DNA from: Pirellulales bacterium
Lineage (GTDB): Bacteria; Planctomycetota; Planctomycetia; Pirellulales; JAEUIK01
Assembly (NCBI GenBank): GCA_019694435.1
Contig: JAIBBZ010000024.1
Span: forward strand, 20,965 to 84,964
Length of the DNA stretch: 64,000 bases
Reading direction: 5' to 3'
Shown: piece after piece, positions 8,514-16,543 of the stretch
Layout: each line of letters opens with the position of its first letter
How positions within the stretch are numbered: the first letter of the stretch is position 1
Notes under the pieces: generated by a model
The model's database searches: none
What the model was told of the DNA's origin: nothing
The model's input: the letters and a program-made list of their open reading frames with translations, nothing else
Translations under genes and position numbers: made by a program

Positions 8514-9247
8514 GATCGCACCATTTCCAGGTAGACGCCGCGCCGCCACGGACCGAGCGCCACGATCTCAGGCTCGGTCCAGCCGTATGCTTGTGCCAGG
8601 ACGTGGACCTCGGCCAGCAGCCGTTGCGCCCAGTGGTTCAACTCCAGCCAAAACACTTGCGCCACGTCGAGCAAGAAACTCCGACGCACTTGGCAGCCCG
8701 GGCACTCGACGTCGAGGCGAATCTCCGCGCCGGGATCGGCCTGCTCCAATTGCCCAATGAGTTTTTCACGGACATCCTCGGGAACCTCGGAGATCGTGGC
8801 AGGCAATCCGTTGCGCGAGACGGAGACGATGCAGCGATTCAGCAGTTCGTTGGGCCGAAGGTCTGCGGCGAGCGCGGCGACCATTTGCACGTCGCGGCTG
8901 TTGAGCATTCGCGCGGCGAGGTGCCACGCACCCTCGCGATGCTCGATCAATCGGTCCTCGGGTTCGTTCAGCGTCGCGATCATGTCACCGGTACTCAGCT
9001 CGATTTGAAAGACCTCGCCGCATTCCGGACACGGACCCGTGACGACCAACGCATCGCCCAACAACGCCCGGCGTGCACGCAGAACCCAGGCATCGCGCAG
9101 GCCCAGGGGCCATTGCCAAACGTCGTCGCTCGCGGCGCCTTCGAACGCTGCAGCCAGCAACGTCACCGCAAACTCGTAAGGCCGACGTCCGTAGGCCCGT
9201 TCCCAAATCCGCAACCAATCGTGTTCCGTCAAATCCGCCCGCAACAT
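8510..9247 (-). CDS. Double-CxxC (zinc-ribbon-like) protein of the eCIS operon
   Basis: 245 aa, lying 12 nt after the tube gene. Two CxxC pairs are visible: GPCPECGE near residue 72 and ECPGCQVRR near residue 185, which probably bind one Zn in a ribbon split by about 110 residues. The N-terminus has WLRIWERAYGRRPYEFAVTL and many Trp/Leu residues. Proteins of this size with paired CxxC motifs occur next to the tube gene in some phage-tail-like and eCIS loci, where T4 gp26/gp28-type baseplate or tape-related roles have been suggested. I cannot place it in a named family with certainty. Confidence 0.65.
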   Translation of the reverse strand: MLRADLTEHDWLRIWERAYGRRPYEFAVTLLAAAFEGAASDDVWQWPLGLRDAWVLRARRALLGDALVVTGPCPECGEVFQIELSTGDMIATLNEPEDRLIEHREGAWHLAARMLNSRDVQMVAALAADLRPNELLNRCIVSVSRNGLPATISEVPEDVREKLIGQLEQADPGAEIRLDVECPGCQVRRSFLLDVAQVFWLELNHWAQRLLAEVHVLAQAYGWTEPEIVALGPWRRGVYLEMVRS

Positions 9248-9259
9248 GCACGCGGCTCC

Positions 9260-9781
9260 TTACGCCGAGCCGCGTTCGTCGGGTTCGGGCAGTTCCGCGT
9301 CGATCTCCCAACCTTCGTTTTCCAACTTGATGCTTTGGATCGCGATGGCGTTCGCGTTGGCGTCGAGTTCGGGCAGGGCCTGGTATTCCGAGACCCAACA
9401 GCGGTAGACGTTGTAGGCCAGCGCTTCGTCGCCGTTTTCGTTCAAGAGCACAATGCGGATGTCGCGGCGAAAGTCCTTGAGCGAGACTTCGCCGCCGGGC
9501 TGCGTACGGACCTTCCAGATGAGATTGGCCCAATCGTCAAATCCGCGATCGTGAGTGACACCTCGTTCGAGCATGATGGCGTCGTATTCGGTCCGGCCGG
9601 GACTCTTGTGCGACGTGCTCGGATCGCCGCCCTCGCGGTGCGAGACAACCTCGGTCGTGCGCTTCAGACTGCCAATCTTCGAGACGCCGGCGACCGGCTT
9701 CGTGTCTCGCCCAAAGTAGACGCGGAACTTGAAATTCTTGTACGGGTCGACGCGTTCGCCGTTCTTCGTAAACGTGGCCAT
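9260..9781 (-). CDS. Tail tube protein, T4 gp19-like family
   Basis: 173 aa from the ATG at 9781 (MATFTKNGERVDPYKNF). A TTG two codons upstream is possible, but the AGAGGGA at about 9790-9797 can serve either start. The N-terminal DPYKNFKFRVYFGRDTKPVA and the following GVSKIGSLKRTTEVVSHREG match the gp19/Afp1-type tube fold. GFDDWANLIWKVRTQPG and the C-terminal IQSIKLENEGWEID complete the signature. It polymerises into the inner tube that is driven into the target. Only one tube gene is visible here, whereas Afp/PVC have more than one; further copies could lie beyond the left edge. Confidence 0.93.
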   Translation of the reverse strand: MATFTKNGERVDPYKNFKFRVYFGRDTKPVAGVSKIGSLKRTTEVVSHREGGDPSTSHKSPGRTEYDAIMLERGVTHDRGFDDWANLIWKVRTQPGGEVSLKDFRRDIRIVLLNENGDEALAYNVYRCWVSEYQALPELDANANAIAIQSIKLENEGWEIDAELPEPDERGSA

Positions 9782-9849
9782 GGCCAATGAATCCCTCTGG
9801 GAGCGAAGTGGAAGGTGCAGATGATCTCAAGCGGCGCGAACGCCGTGCG

Positions 9850-11760
9850 CTAGCCGGTCTCGATTTGTCCGGCCATTTGCTGAATCTTGATGATCACGAA
9901 CTCGGCCGGCCTGAGCGGCGCGAAGCCGACGTGGATGTTGACGATCCCGAGGTTGATATCGGTCTGCGGATTCGTCTCGTTGTCGCACTTGACGAAGTAC
10001 GCCTCGCGCGGCGTGCGTCCTTGAAACGCGCCCTGCCGGAAGAGCCGGTGCATGAACGCGCCGACGTTCAGGCGGATTTGGGCCCACAGCGGTTCGTCGT
10101 TCGGTTCAAATACGACCCACTGCGTGCCACGGTACAGGCTCTCCTCGATAAACAACGTCGTCCGGCGGATGGGGATGTACTTCCACTCGCTCGCCAGGCG
10201 GTCGTCGCCCACACGTGTGCGTGAGCCCCAGATGACGCGACCCGCGCCGGGCATGGTCCGCAGGCAATTCACCCCCAGCGGATTGAGCTCTCCATTTTCA
10301 GCGTCTGTCAAGTTAACCGTGAGGCCAACAGCGCCGAGTATCGAGGCATCCAATCCCGCCGGCGCCTTCCAAACTCCGCGCTGGGCGTCGGTGCGAGCAA
10401 AAACGCCAGCCACCGTGCCGCAGGGCACGAAACTTTCGGCCTGATTCTCGCGAAGCGGATTCGGCTGCCTCAGTCGAGGGAAGAAAACGGCAGCATTCCT
10501 GTGAGGAGCACCGATCGTGCTGGATGAGGAGCCGACATCTTTGACTACCGTCGATTTATCCGCCCAGTCGTCCGGCGCGTCAATTAAGTACAGGGCTCGT
10601 CGATCCAGGCAGTACTTGGCAACCGCATCATGAAAACTAGCCTTGGGCTTAAGCTCTTGCTCGATCCTTGTGACACTGTCTTGTGTCACGTTAAACGGTG
10701 GAATGCAGAGCAGGTTGAACAGATCGGCCTTTTCCAGCGCGTACAGCCCTGATTTCGCGTCGAGGTCGGCGAGAATCGTCGCCTCATCCAGCGGTCCTCC
10801 ATCACCCGCCGACCCATCACTTCTGGCCCAGTATTCTTCCATTTCAAGAAGTTCGGACAGGGGTTTCTTGCGGTCTGCCTCTGAATACGGAGCGTGCTTT
10901 TCGGGAACGGTTGTCGGGCATTCCATCTGAATCAGGTTCGACTCGGCCTTCAAAACACGATCCACTCGGCGAGGGCTTTCCACAACGGTTAGGTTCCGAA
11001 ATCGTTCAACCGCACCGGATTCTGTGTCCCGGATCTCGAGGTTGAACAAGTCCTCTTTTGTCACCTTGAGCTGTTCAGCCGCTGCCGGAGCGACGAGATC
11101 GTCGACTCGCACTCGCAACTTGTTGCCCCATTGTCCCGGATACTTCGCCTCCATGGTCCACTTTACGACGCCGGCAGCTTTTCCCTGAATCACCGCATGC
11201 GTCTTCGTATACGCTGTGTCCAAGGCGCTCGTGACGGCGGGTCCTACGGCGTTTCTTGCCACTGCGGCGACTTTCTTGGCGTCGGGTTCCGTAGTGTTGT
11301 TCTTGATGGCTTCATACACTTGCTGGCCGGCGTCGTGCGCGACGCCGGCTGTATCGGGAATCGCGTCTTTCGCTTTTGCAATGACCGAAGCTGCGGTGGG
11401 TGGAGTGTCGCCTGTGCGATTGGCTTCATTCTCGGCGGCTGCCGCAACGAGCTCAGCTCCTTTGGTGGCCTGCGGCTTGAGTTGGGGGTCCTTGGGGTTA
11501 AACAACCGCACGATCAGCGCGTCCGACCCACCGTTCAGAAAGAAATCCCGTACCGCGAATCCCAGCTTGCTTTCGCTCCACAGTCCACCGAATTGTCGCT
11601 CGAACTCACCGAAGTTGTGGATCATCGTCGGCTCGTCGGTTGGCCCGCGACGGGCGCGGCCGACAAAGGCGGTGATCGATGTCGCGACACCCACGATCGT
11701 GCGCACGCCACTAGGAATCTCTTCGATGTAGACGCCGGGATAGCTCGGGGTGGTCGGCAT
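9850..11760 (-). CDS. Contractile tail sheath protein
   Basis: 636 aa. The first 60 residues (SYPGVYIEEIPSGVRTIVGV, then TSITAFVGRARRGP) are a textbook sheath N-terminus. The C-terminus (FRQGAFQGRTPREAYFVKCD, then GIVNIHVGFAPLRPAEFVII) is the conserved sheath C-terminal domain. The sheath contracts to push the tube through a membrane. It is the first gene of the minus-strand operon, with an AAGGCGA ribosome-binding candidate about 10 nt upstream of the ATG. Residues about 89-196 form an Ala-rich helical stretch between LIVRLFNP and WTMEAKYPGQWGNKLRV that I do not recognise from typical sheaths. The middle of the gene reads less GC-rich by eye than its ends. Confidence 0.94.
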   Translation of the reverse strand: MPTTPSYPGVYIEEIPSGVRTIVGVATSITAFVGRARRGPTDEPTMIHNFGEFERQFGGLWSESKLGFAVRDFFLNGGSDALIVRLFNPKDPQLKPQATKGAELVAAAAENEANRTGDTPPTAASVIAKAKDAIPDTAGVAHDAGQQVYEAIKNNTTEPDAKKVAAVARNAVGPAVTSALDTAYTKTHAVIQGKAAGVVKWTMEAKYPGQWGNKLRVRVDDLVAPAAAEQLKVTKEDLFNLEIRDTESGAVERFRNLTVVESPRRVDRVLKAESNLIQMECPTTVPEKHAPYSEADRKKPLSELLEMEEYWARSDGSAGDGGPLDEATILADLDAKSGLYALEKADLFNLLCIPPFNVTQDSVTRIEQELKPKASFHDAVAKYCLDRRALYLIDAPDDWADKSTVVKDVGSSSSTIGAPHRNAAVFFPRLRQPNPLRENQAESFVPCGTVAGVFARTDAQRGVWKAPAGLDASILGAVGLTVNLTDAENGELNPLGVNCLRTMPGAGRVIWGSRTRVGDDRLASEWKYIPIRRTTLFIEESLYRGTQWVVFEPNDEPLWAQIRLNVGAFMHRLFRQGAFQGRTPREAYFVKCDNETNPQTDINLGIVNIHVGFAPLRPAEFVIIKIQQMAGQIETG

Positions 11761-12018
11761 GGCTGAAATCGCCTTCGCGAGTCGGGAAACGGGAAAGGGC
11801 TCGGCAAGTGCCTGCCCAAGTCGCCGGATTCTCCGTGCGAATGCTGCGGTGCACTACGGGCGCCGCCGGGGTGCGCTTAGGAAGCCACGGGAAGGCGGGC
11901 ACGTTAAGGCGGGAAGAATGTTACGAGGCGGAATACAGAAAGAAATGTGTTGTAGCGCGTTGCATTGCACCTGCGCGGTTGTTAGCGTATCGAAGCCTCA
12001 CCGCATAGGAGGGTCGAA

Positions 12019-12831
12019 ATGGGATGTTCGAATGCGGCACCGCGCCCGAATTCAGGGTTCGATCATGATTCGACCCCGGAATCTACCCGCGATGCCCTTC
12101 GACAGCCGAACGCCCTGCCGATTGCGTCGTTGGACGCGAGGAATCTGACCGGCGTCGAGCTCTTGCGCCAGCGGCCTGCTTTGCGGCGATTGTTTGCGGA
12201 ACTGCTCAAGGCTCATGAGTATGCCGAGTTCGAGCAGGTGGACCGGTGGGAATACGGTGTGCCCTTGGAGTACGTCAAGACGCTCGGCGTGACCGATACG
12301 GATTTGCGGTTCTTGTGTCGCGAACGCTGGATCGGCGGGCATCGCGCGAGCCGCGTTTCAGGTGAGTTCGCTGGCACCGCCGTGGAGAACACCGACGAAG
12401 ACGGCTCTCCCGAGGTGTTGTTGTCGCTACTATTCTCGGGCAAACAGGCCGTTGTGTTATTGACCAGCATCGGCGTCCAGTTGGCCTTGGAGTTGCACAC
12501 GAAGCGAACGGCGACGGTCAGTCGCCGCGTGCAACGGCGACCGCACTACAACTGTGAACTCCGCGAACTGTGGTGCGTCGGCCAGCTCATCAAACGGTTT
12601 CGTGAGCCGGCGGAGAATCAACACCGGGTCCTCGCCGCGTTCGAAGAAGAGGGGTGGCCGCTGCGGATCGATGATCCCCTGCCGCAAGCCCCCAATATTT
12701 CTCCTCGCGCCCGGCTGGCGGATACGATCAAGAGTCTGAACCGGAAGCACGAGGTGCAACTGGTTCGATTCTTTGGCGACGGCCGTGGCGAAGGCGTGCG
12801 CTGGGAGTTTTGTGCGATCGTGGGCCGTTGA
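12019..12831 (+). CDS. Conserved protein of unknown function, divergent from the eCIS operon
   Basis: 270 aa with an exceptionally good ribosome-binding site: AGGAGGG at 12007-12013, 5 nt before the ATG. The middle has LLRQRPALRRLFAELLKAHE and a Cys-containing LRFLCRERWIGG. The C-terminal 80 residues (REPAENQHRVLAAFEEEGWP, then RIDDPLP and LADTIKSLNRKH) resemble a module I recall from many planctomycete hypothetical proteins, possibly a small winged-helix-like unit; I know no function for it. No signal peptide or membrane segment is seen. It is transcribed away from the sheath gene across a 258-nt gap, so a regulatory or cargo role for the injection system is possible but unproven. Confidence 0.6.
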   Translation: MGCSNAAPRPNSGFDHDSTPESTRDALRQPNALPIASLDARNLTGVELLRQRPALRRLFAELLKAHEYAEFEQVDRWEYGVPLEYVKTLGVTDTDLRFLCRERWIGGHRASRVSGEFAGTAVENTDEDGSPEVLLSLLFSGKQAVVLLTSIGVQLALELHTKRTATVSRRVQRRPHYNCELRELWCVGQLIKRFREPAENQHRVLAAFEEEGWPLRIDDPLPQAPNISPRARLADTIKSLNRKHEVQLVRFFGDGRGEGVRWEFCAIVGR

Positions 12832-13025
12832 TGTCGGAAGACCGGAATCTCTATCCGGATTGCACGGCATGGTTCCCAGGGCGCCCGCGCCCCATTCGCG
12901 CCCCTGTCGCGACCGGACTTGGGTCGCTACTAATGTAGGCGACGCGCGCCGCAATCTGTTCAGGAGGATGGTCGCCCGGCGCGAGTGCTCTTTGGGCGAG
13001 CAACCCGAGTGAAGGGTGGTTGAAT

Positions 13026-13910
13026 ATGCCGCAACATCACTGGCAGGAAGTCGGTGGGCACCTATGCGATCCGGTCGATCCGCGCGACTACGACGCGCAG
13101 TCCAGCGCGGTCGAAGCCCAGTTAGCGCTACTGCCGCCCCGACGCAATCATTGGCGCACCGACCAGCCCGGGGTGGCGGAGCAAGTAGACCTTCGCGCGT
13201 TCCTCGGGTTCAGCGACCCTGACGGCGGGCGATGTTCGGCCGCGGCCCTGGTCGTGGTGGCGCTGTTTCAATACTTTCAGCGCCGCGTGCGGCAAGTCGA
13301 CGAGGCCTACTCGGCGGCGTTCCTGCAATCGATTGCCGACCGCTACGCGGCAACTCCCGAGGAGGCCATCTCGCTGCGCACGATGTTCAAGGTCGCGGCC
13401 CAGTATGGCCTCTTGCCGCAGCGGCGAGGACCGGACGGATTACGCAACGATCCCGAGGAAGCGTTTCTATATGCCTCGTGCGAACGGCCTTCACAGCTCG
13501 TGTATTTTCATCCAACTGCGAACGATCTGGATGCCTGGGTGCGGCTGCACGGTGTGCGTCTGTTTCTTCAAGCCGGATTCCCGTTAGTCGCCGTCGCCGA
13601 TTTGGCGCGGGTCGAGTTGCGACCGAGAGCAGAGCTCAGATCCTCGCCTGCGACGTCGGTGCTGCGCAGCGTGGTCATTGCTGGCTATGACGATGCCGGC
13701 GACGAAGAGGGCGAACCGCGGGGCGCGCTGCTCGTGACACCGCTGTTGGGTATCGAATGGGGCCACGCAGGCTACGGGTGGATGCCCTATACGGCGACGC
13801 TTGAAGGTGCACTACAAGACGTGTGGACCATGTTTTGTCCCGAGTGGGTCGGCGGCGGTTTGATGCATCCCTTGACGATGCAACACGACTTTCGGGCTCG
13901 ACCCCGCTGA
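13026..13910 (+). CDS. Papain-fold (C1-like) protein with degenerate catalytic residues
   Basis: 294 aa from the ATG at 13026; a TTG six nt upstream is the only alternative. The layout follows C1 peptidases: PVDPRDYDA near residue 17, VDLRAFLGF at 55, GGRCSAAALVVVALFQYF at 67-84 in place of the QG-x-C-G-S-C-W-A-F helix, VVIAGYDDA at 216-224 and LLGIEWGHAGYGWMPY at 240-255. Cys70 is kept. The residue seven before Tyr221, where papain has its catalytic His, is Arg214, and the Asn of NSWG is replaced by Pro239 (P-L-L-G). The protein is therefore probably a pseudo-enzyme. No signal peptide is evident. It lies beside the eCIS locus, so cargo or accessory function is a reasonable inference. Confidence 0.7.
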   Translation: MPQHHWQEVGGHLCDPVDPRDYDAQSSAVEAQLALLPPRRNHWRTDQPGVAEQVDLRAFLGFSDPDGGRCSAAALVVVALFQYFQRRVRQVDEAYSAAFLQSIADRYAATPEEAISLRTMFKVAAQYGLLPQRRGPDGLRNDPEEAFLYASCERPSQLVYFHPTANDLDAWVRLHGVRLFLQAGFPLVAVADLARVELRPRAELRSSPATSVLRSVVIAGYDDAGDEEGEPRGALLVTPLLGIEWGHAGYGWMPYTATLEGALQDVWTMFCPEWVGGGLMHPLTMQHDFRARPR

Positions 13911-13956
13911 ACTTGTCATGCAGGTCATGGGCCAGGTGCGAACACCACCTTGCCTG

Positions 13957-14445
13957 CTAGGGGGCGGTGGCGCCTGTCGGCGGGTTTTCGCGCAGCGGGC
14001 CAAACAGCACCTCGCCTCGGCGCTGCTTTTCCTGAAGCACCAGATAGCCTTTGCTGGCGTTTTCCAGTCCGCGCACCACGATATAGGCGATCCCGACCAG
14101 GCCCATCAGCGCGGCGAAGGGTTCTTTAGCGAGCGTGGTCTTGGCCAGCTCGGCTGCCATGATGGCGGCCACGACCACCTCGATCAGGCCATAAACAGAT
14201 TGGCAGGCGAACTTGAGACCGGCGAATGTGATCCCGGCGGCGAGCGCGGCAAAGACCAGCCAGTTGCGGAGGCGCGCGGCCGTTTCGCGCGATTGTTCGG
14301 AACCGAGTGCCGCGAGCATCGCCTCGGCCGCTTGATACGCCAGGTACGCAAATGCCGCGCAGAACAGGACTACGCCCAGGATGATCCAAATGCCCGCGGG
14401 CGACGGTCGCCCAGCGCGATCGGCCGCATTGCCTTGGCTCGTCAT
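13957..14445 (-). CDS. Small integral membrane protein, unknown function
   Basis: 162 aa from the ATG at 14445, which has AAGGAA about 8 nt upstream; an in-frame upstream start at 14502 lacks such a site. Three clear hydrophobic segments are visible (IWIILGVVLFCAAFAYLAY, NWLVFAALAAGITFAG and FAALMGLVGIAYIVV) plus a weaker one (YGLIEVVVAAIMAAELA), giving three or four membrane spans with a soluble C-terminal tail. It is convergent with the papain-fold gene (46-nt gap). I do not recognise the family, and nothing in the context assigns a role. Confidence 0.6.
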   Translation of the reverse strand: MTSQGNAADRAGRPSPAGIWIILGVVLFCAAFAYLAYQAAEAMLAALGSEQSRETAARLRNWLVFAALAAGITFAGLKFACQSVYGLIEVVVAAIMAAELAKTTLAKEPFAALMGLVGIAYIVVRGLENASKGYLVLQEKQRRGEVLFGPLRENPPTGATAP

Positions 14446-14601
14446 GCAATCGTTCCTTCTGCTCGCACTTCTGGCAGGTTGCGGAAATAGGACACGTGGC
14501 AAGCCTCCGATCGCGGGCCGCGAAAGTGTACCGCATGCCGGGGATCGGCGCTATGGGACACAGCGCGAGGGTAGCGGCCCTTTGATTGCTACAACGGGCT
14601 G

Positions 14602-15975
14602 CTAATCGTCTGCTTCGATGATCGCCTCGATGTGCCCCGCGGCATGGGCCGCCGTCAGGGCTTCGTGGTCGCGCTCGACCTGGTCGGCATAACGCTGGGC
14701 GAATTCGGTCATCGCTCGGTCGCAGTTGTCGCCGTTTCCCAGATATCCACTGATGATCGCCGGATCGCCCGAAGTGGCATGGGCCCGTGCCAAGGTCCAT
14801 CCACAGGCTTGGGCGTAGTGTTCCAAATCGACGGCATTGAACGATTCGACAGGCAAGGAGTATTTCATGTCGCGTAGTTGGCGGACGTAGAAGTCGTGAC
14901 CCGCTACGCGTGCCCAACCGAGAAACAGATCGCTGGCGGATTGCGTCAACCGCTGACCGACGACGACGCGCTGTCCATGGTTTTCGAACGGGCCCTGGCC
15001 GGTGTACGCCTCGAACACCGAGGGGCGAGCTTCCTTCACCTGCAACAGCAGCGGGCTGCGATCGTCGCAGAGGAACAGCGCCACAAGGCAGCGCGTGCCG
15101 ACGCTGCCGATGCCCACGACGCGCCAGGCCAGGTCGTGCAACTGGTAACGGTCGAACAAGCATCGCCGCTCTTCGGCCAGCGACGTGCGATAATCGGCAA
15201 ACCCCTGGCGCGCCAATTCGAGCAGCCGCTCGTCGGTCACGCGCGTCTTGACCGGCGGGCGCTCGACGAATCGATAGCCCTGCCCTGCGGCGCGGGTAAT
15301 CTTGGGAAACAGACGGTCGCTGATCCGGCGCCGCGCCTTGGCGGCGACGTGCTCGCGCCGCTTGCGCGATTGTGCATTGGGCGCGATGCCAATCAAGTCT
15401 TCCGCGCGAACGCAGGCATACCAGATTTCGAGCGGGCTCAGCTCGGCATATTCGGCCAGGTGCTGCCGATACGATCGACAGCAAGCCAGCGCCGCGTCGC
15501 GCGATCCTGGTTCGGAAACTCCCGCCGATCGACCCGCCACAACCACGCTCGCGGCCAGCCGCTTGAGATCCCATTCCCAGGCGCCCTGCAGCGTTTCGTC
15601 GAAGTCGTTGATGTCGAAGATCAGGTTTCGTTCCGGCGTGCCAAATAGACCGAAATTCAGGAGATGGCAATCGCCGCAAGTTTGCACCTGCTTGCGCGTC
15701 ACCGGCGTTTGCACCAGGTCGTAAGCCATGAGCGCCGGTGAGCCACGCAGGAAGGCAAACGGGCTGCGGAGCATCCGGCCGTAGCGCAAAGGCGCCAACC
15801 TGCGCAGCCGACCCTCGTTCGAACGCTCGATGATCTCAAGCGGATCACGACCGTCGCCACCCGGGTTCCAAGCGCCATGTGACGCGCGGGGAACCTGCGT
15901 GCGCAGCGCTTTGCCCGCTAGTTTTTTCTCAGTGCGAGTTCGTGCCAAGATCGAGGTTTCCGAACTCAGGCGCAT
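14602..15975 (-). CDS. DUF2252 family protein
   Basis: 457 aa from the ATG at 15975; an in-frame upstream ATG at 16110 would add 45 residues without obvious conservation. Signature segments are LRYGRMLRSPFAFLRGSPAL, the metal/nucleotide-binding-like CGDCHLLNFGLFGTPERNL, FDINDFDETLQGAWEWDLKR, and GIGSVGTRCLVALFLCDD. These match DUF2252, a family whose D-x-x-D-F-D-E pattern resembles aminoglycoside phosphotransferase/kinase folds, although no activity is established to my knowledge. The gene stands alone between a membrane protein and a helicase, so context gives no substrate. Confidence 0.85.
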   Translation of the reverse strand: MRLSSETSILARTRTEKKLAGKALRTQVPRASHGAWNPGGDGRDPLEIIERSNEGRLRRLAPLRYGRMLRSPFAFLRGSPALMAYDLVQTPVTRKQVQTCGDCHLLNFGLFGTPERNLIFDINDFDETLQGAWEWDLKRLAASVVVAGRSAGVSEPGSRDAALACCRSYRQHLAEYAELSPLEIWYACVRAEDLIGIAPNAQSRKRREHVAAKARRRISDRLFPKITRAAGQGYRFVERPPVKTRVTDERLLELARQGFADYRTSLAEERRCLFDRYQLHDLAWRVVGIGSVGTRCLVALFLCDDRSPLLLQVKEARPSVFEAYTGQGPFENHGQRVVVGQRLTQSASDLFLGWARVAGHDFYVRQLRDMKYSLPVESFNAVDLEHYAQACGWTLARAHATSGDPAIISGYLGNGDNCDRAMTEFAQRYADQVERDHEALTAAHAAGHIEAIIEADD

Positions 15976-16543
15976 GTTGACCCGGCGGCAGTTGCCGACC
16001 GCCCCTGAGCGTAGGCGGCCGAGGCTCGCTTCGTAGCGAGGCCCGCATGCCGCGTGGACGGCGGCAATCGGCAAATGCAGACGGTCATCATGATCGGGTC
16101 CACTGGACAAGGCAACGTGGTCAGCTCATCTGGCAACGCACGGCCGAAGCGCGGCCCTTGCGCGGCGTATCGAACATGTGCCCACACCGGCAGGGCCGTC
16201 GTCGCTCTCAGGCGGGGCTCGGGGCTCGCGCGAGTTGTCGGGCCTGGAATTCGTTCCCCAGAGCGGTTCGCGGTAAAGTCAGCATTTCGCTCGACGGCGG
16301 TCGCAATCCAACACGGCAAATCGATGGCGCAGATCGCCGAGACTTGGCAAACCTGCGCGCGGATCGGGCATGCGGCCTGCGACGTGTGGATAGCTCGGAA
16401 TCCGGTACAGCTCCCTGGCTCAGAACACAGCGGGCGTTGATAGATCGGCAGGATCGCAGTCTGCGGTTCGAACCTTGCTGCGACCGATCGACAGCCCAGC
16501 GATTTGTCGGCTGTGTGAGGCGACGCTGGCGATCCCCGGCCCT
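15976..16543 (-). other. Gene-poor stretch between DUF2252 and the helicase
   Basis: About 570 nt without a convincing gene. Open frames of 128 and 186 codons exist on the plus strand, but their translations are rich in Arg and Cys, lack motifs and overlap each other, so I treat them as chance. At 16465-16474 a self-complementary GGTTCGAACC resembles a tRNA T-loop, but no cloverleaf can be drawn around it. The DUF2252 gene could extend into this stretch to 16110. Confidence 0.5.

Noticed and set aside
1..11760. Complete contractile-tail prophage
   Set aside because: No integrase, terminase, portal, capsid or lysis genes are visible, while the AAA ATPase and DUF4255 protein are hallmarks of eCIS.
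16386..16490. tRNA-like segment with GGTTCGAACC T-loop and a CTCAGAA anticodon-loop-like stretch (plus strand)
   Set aside because: The proposed acceptor, anticodon and T stems do not pair (several mismatches each), so no cloverleaf can be drawn; treated as chance or a very degraded tRNA.
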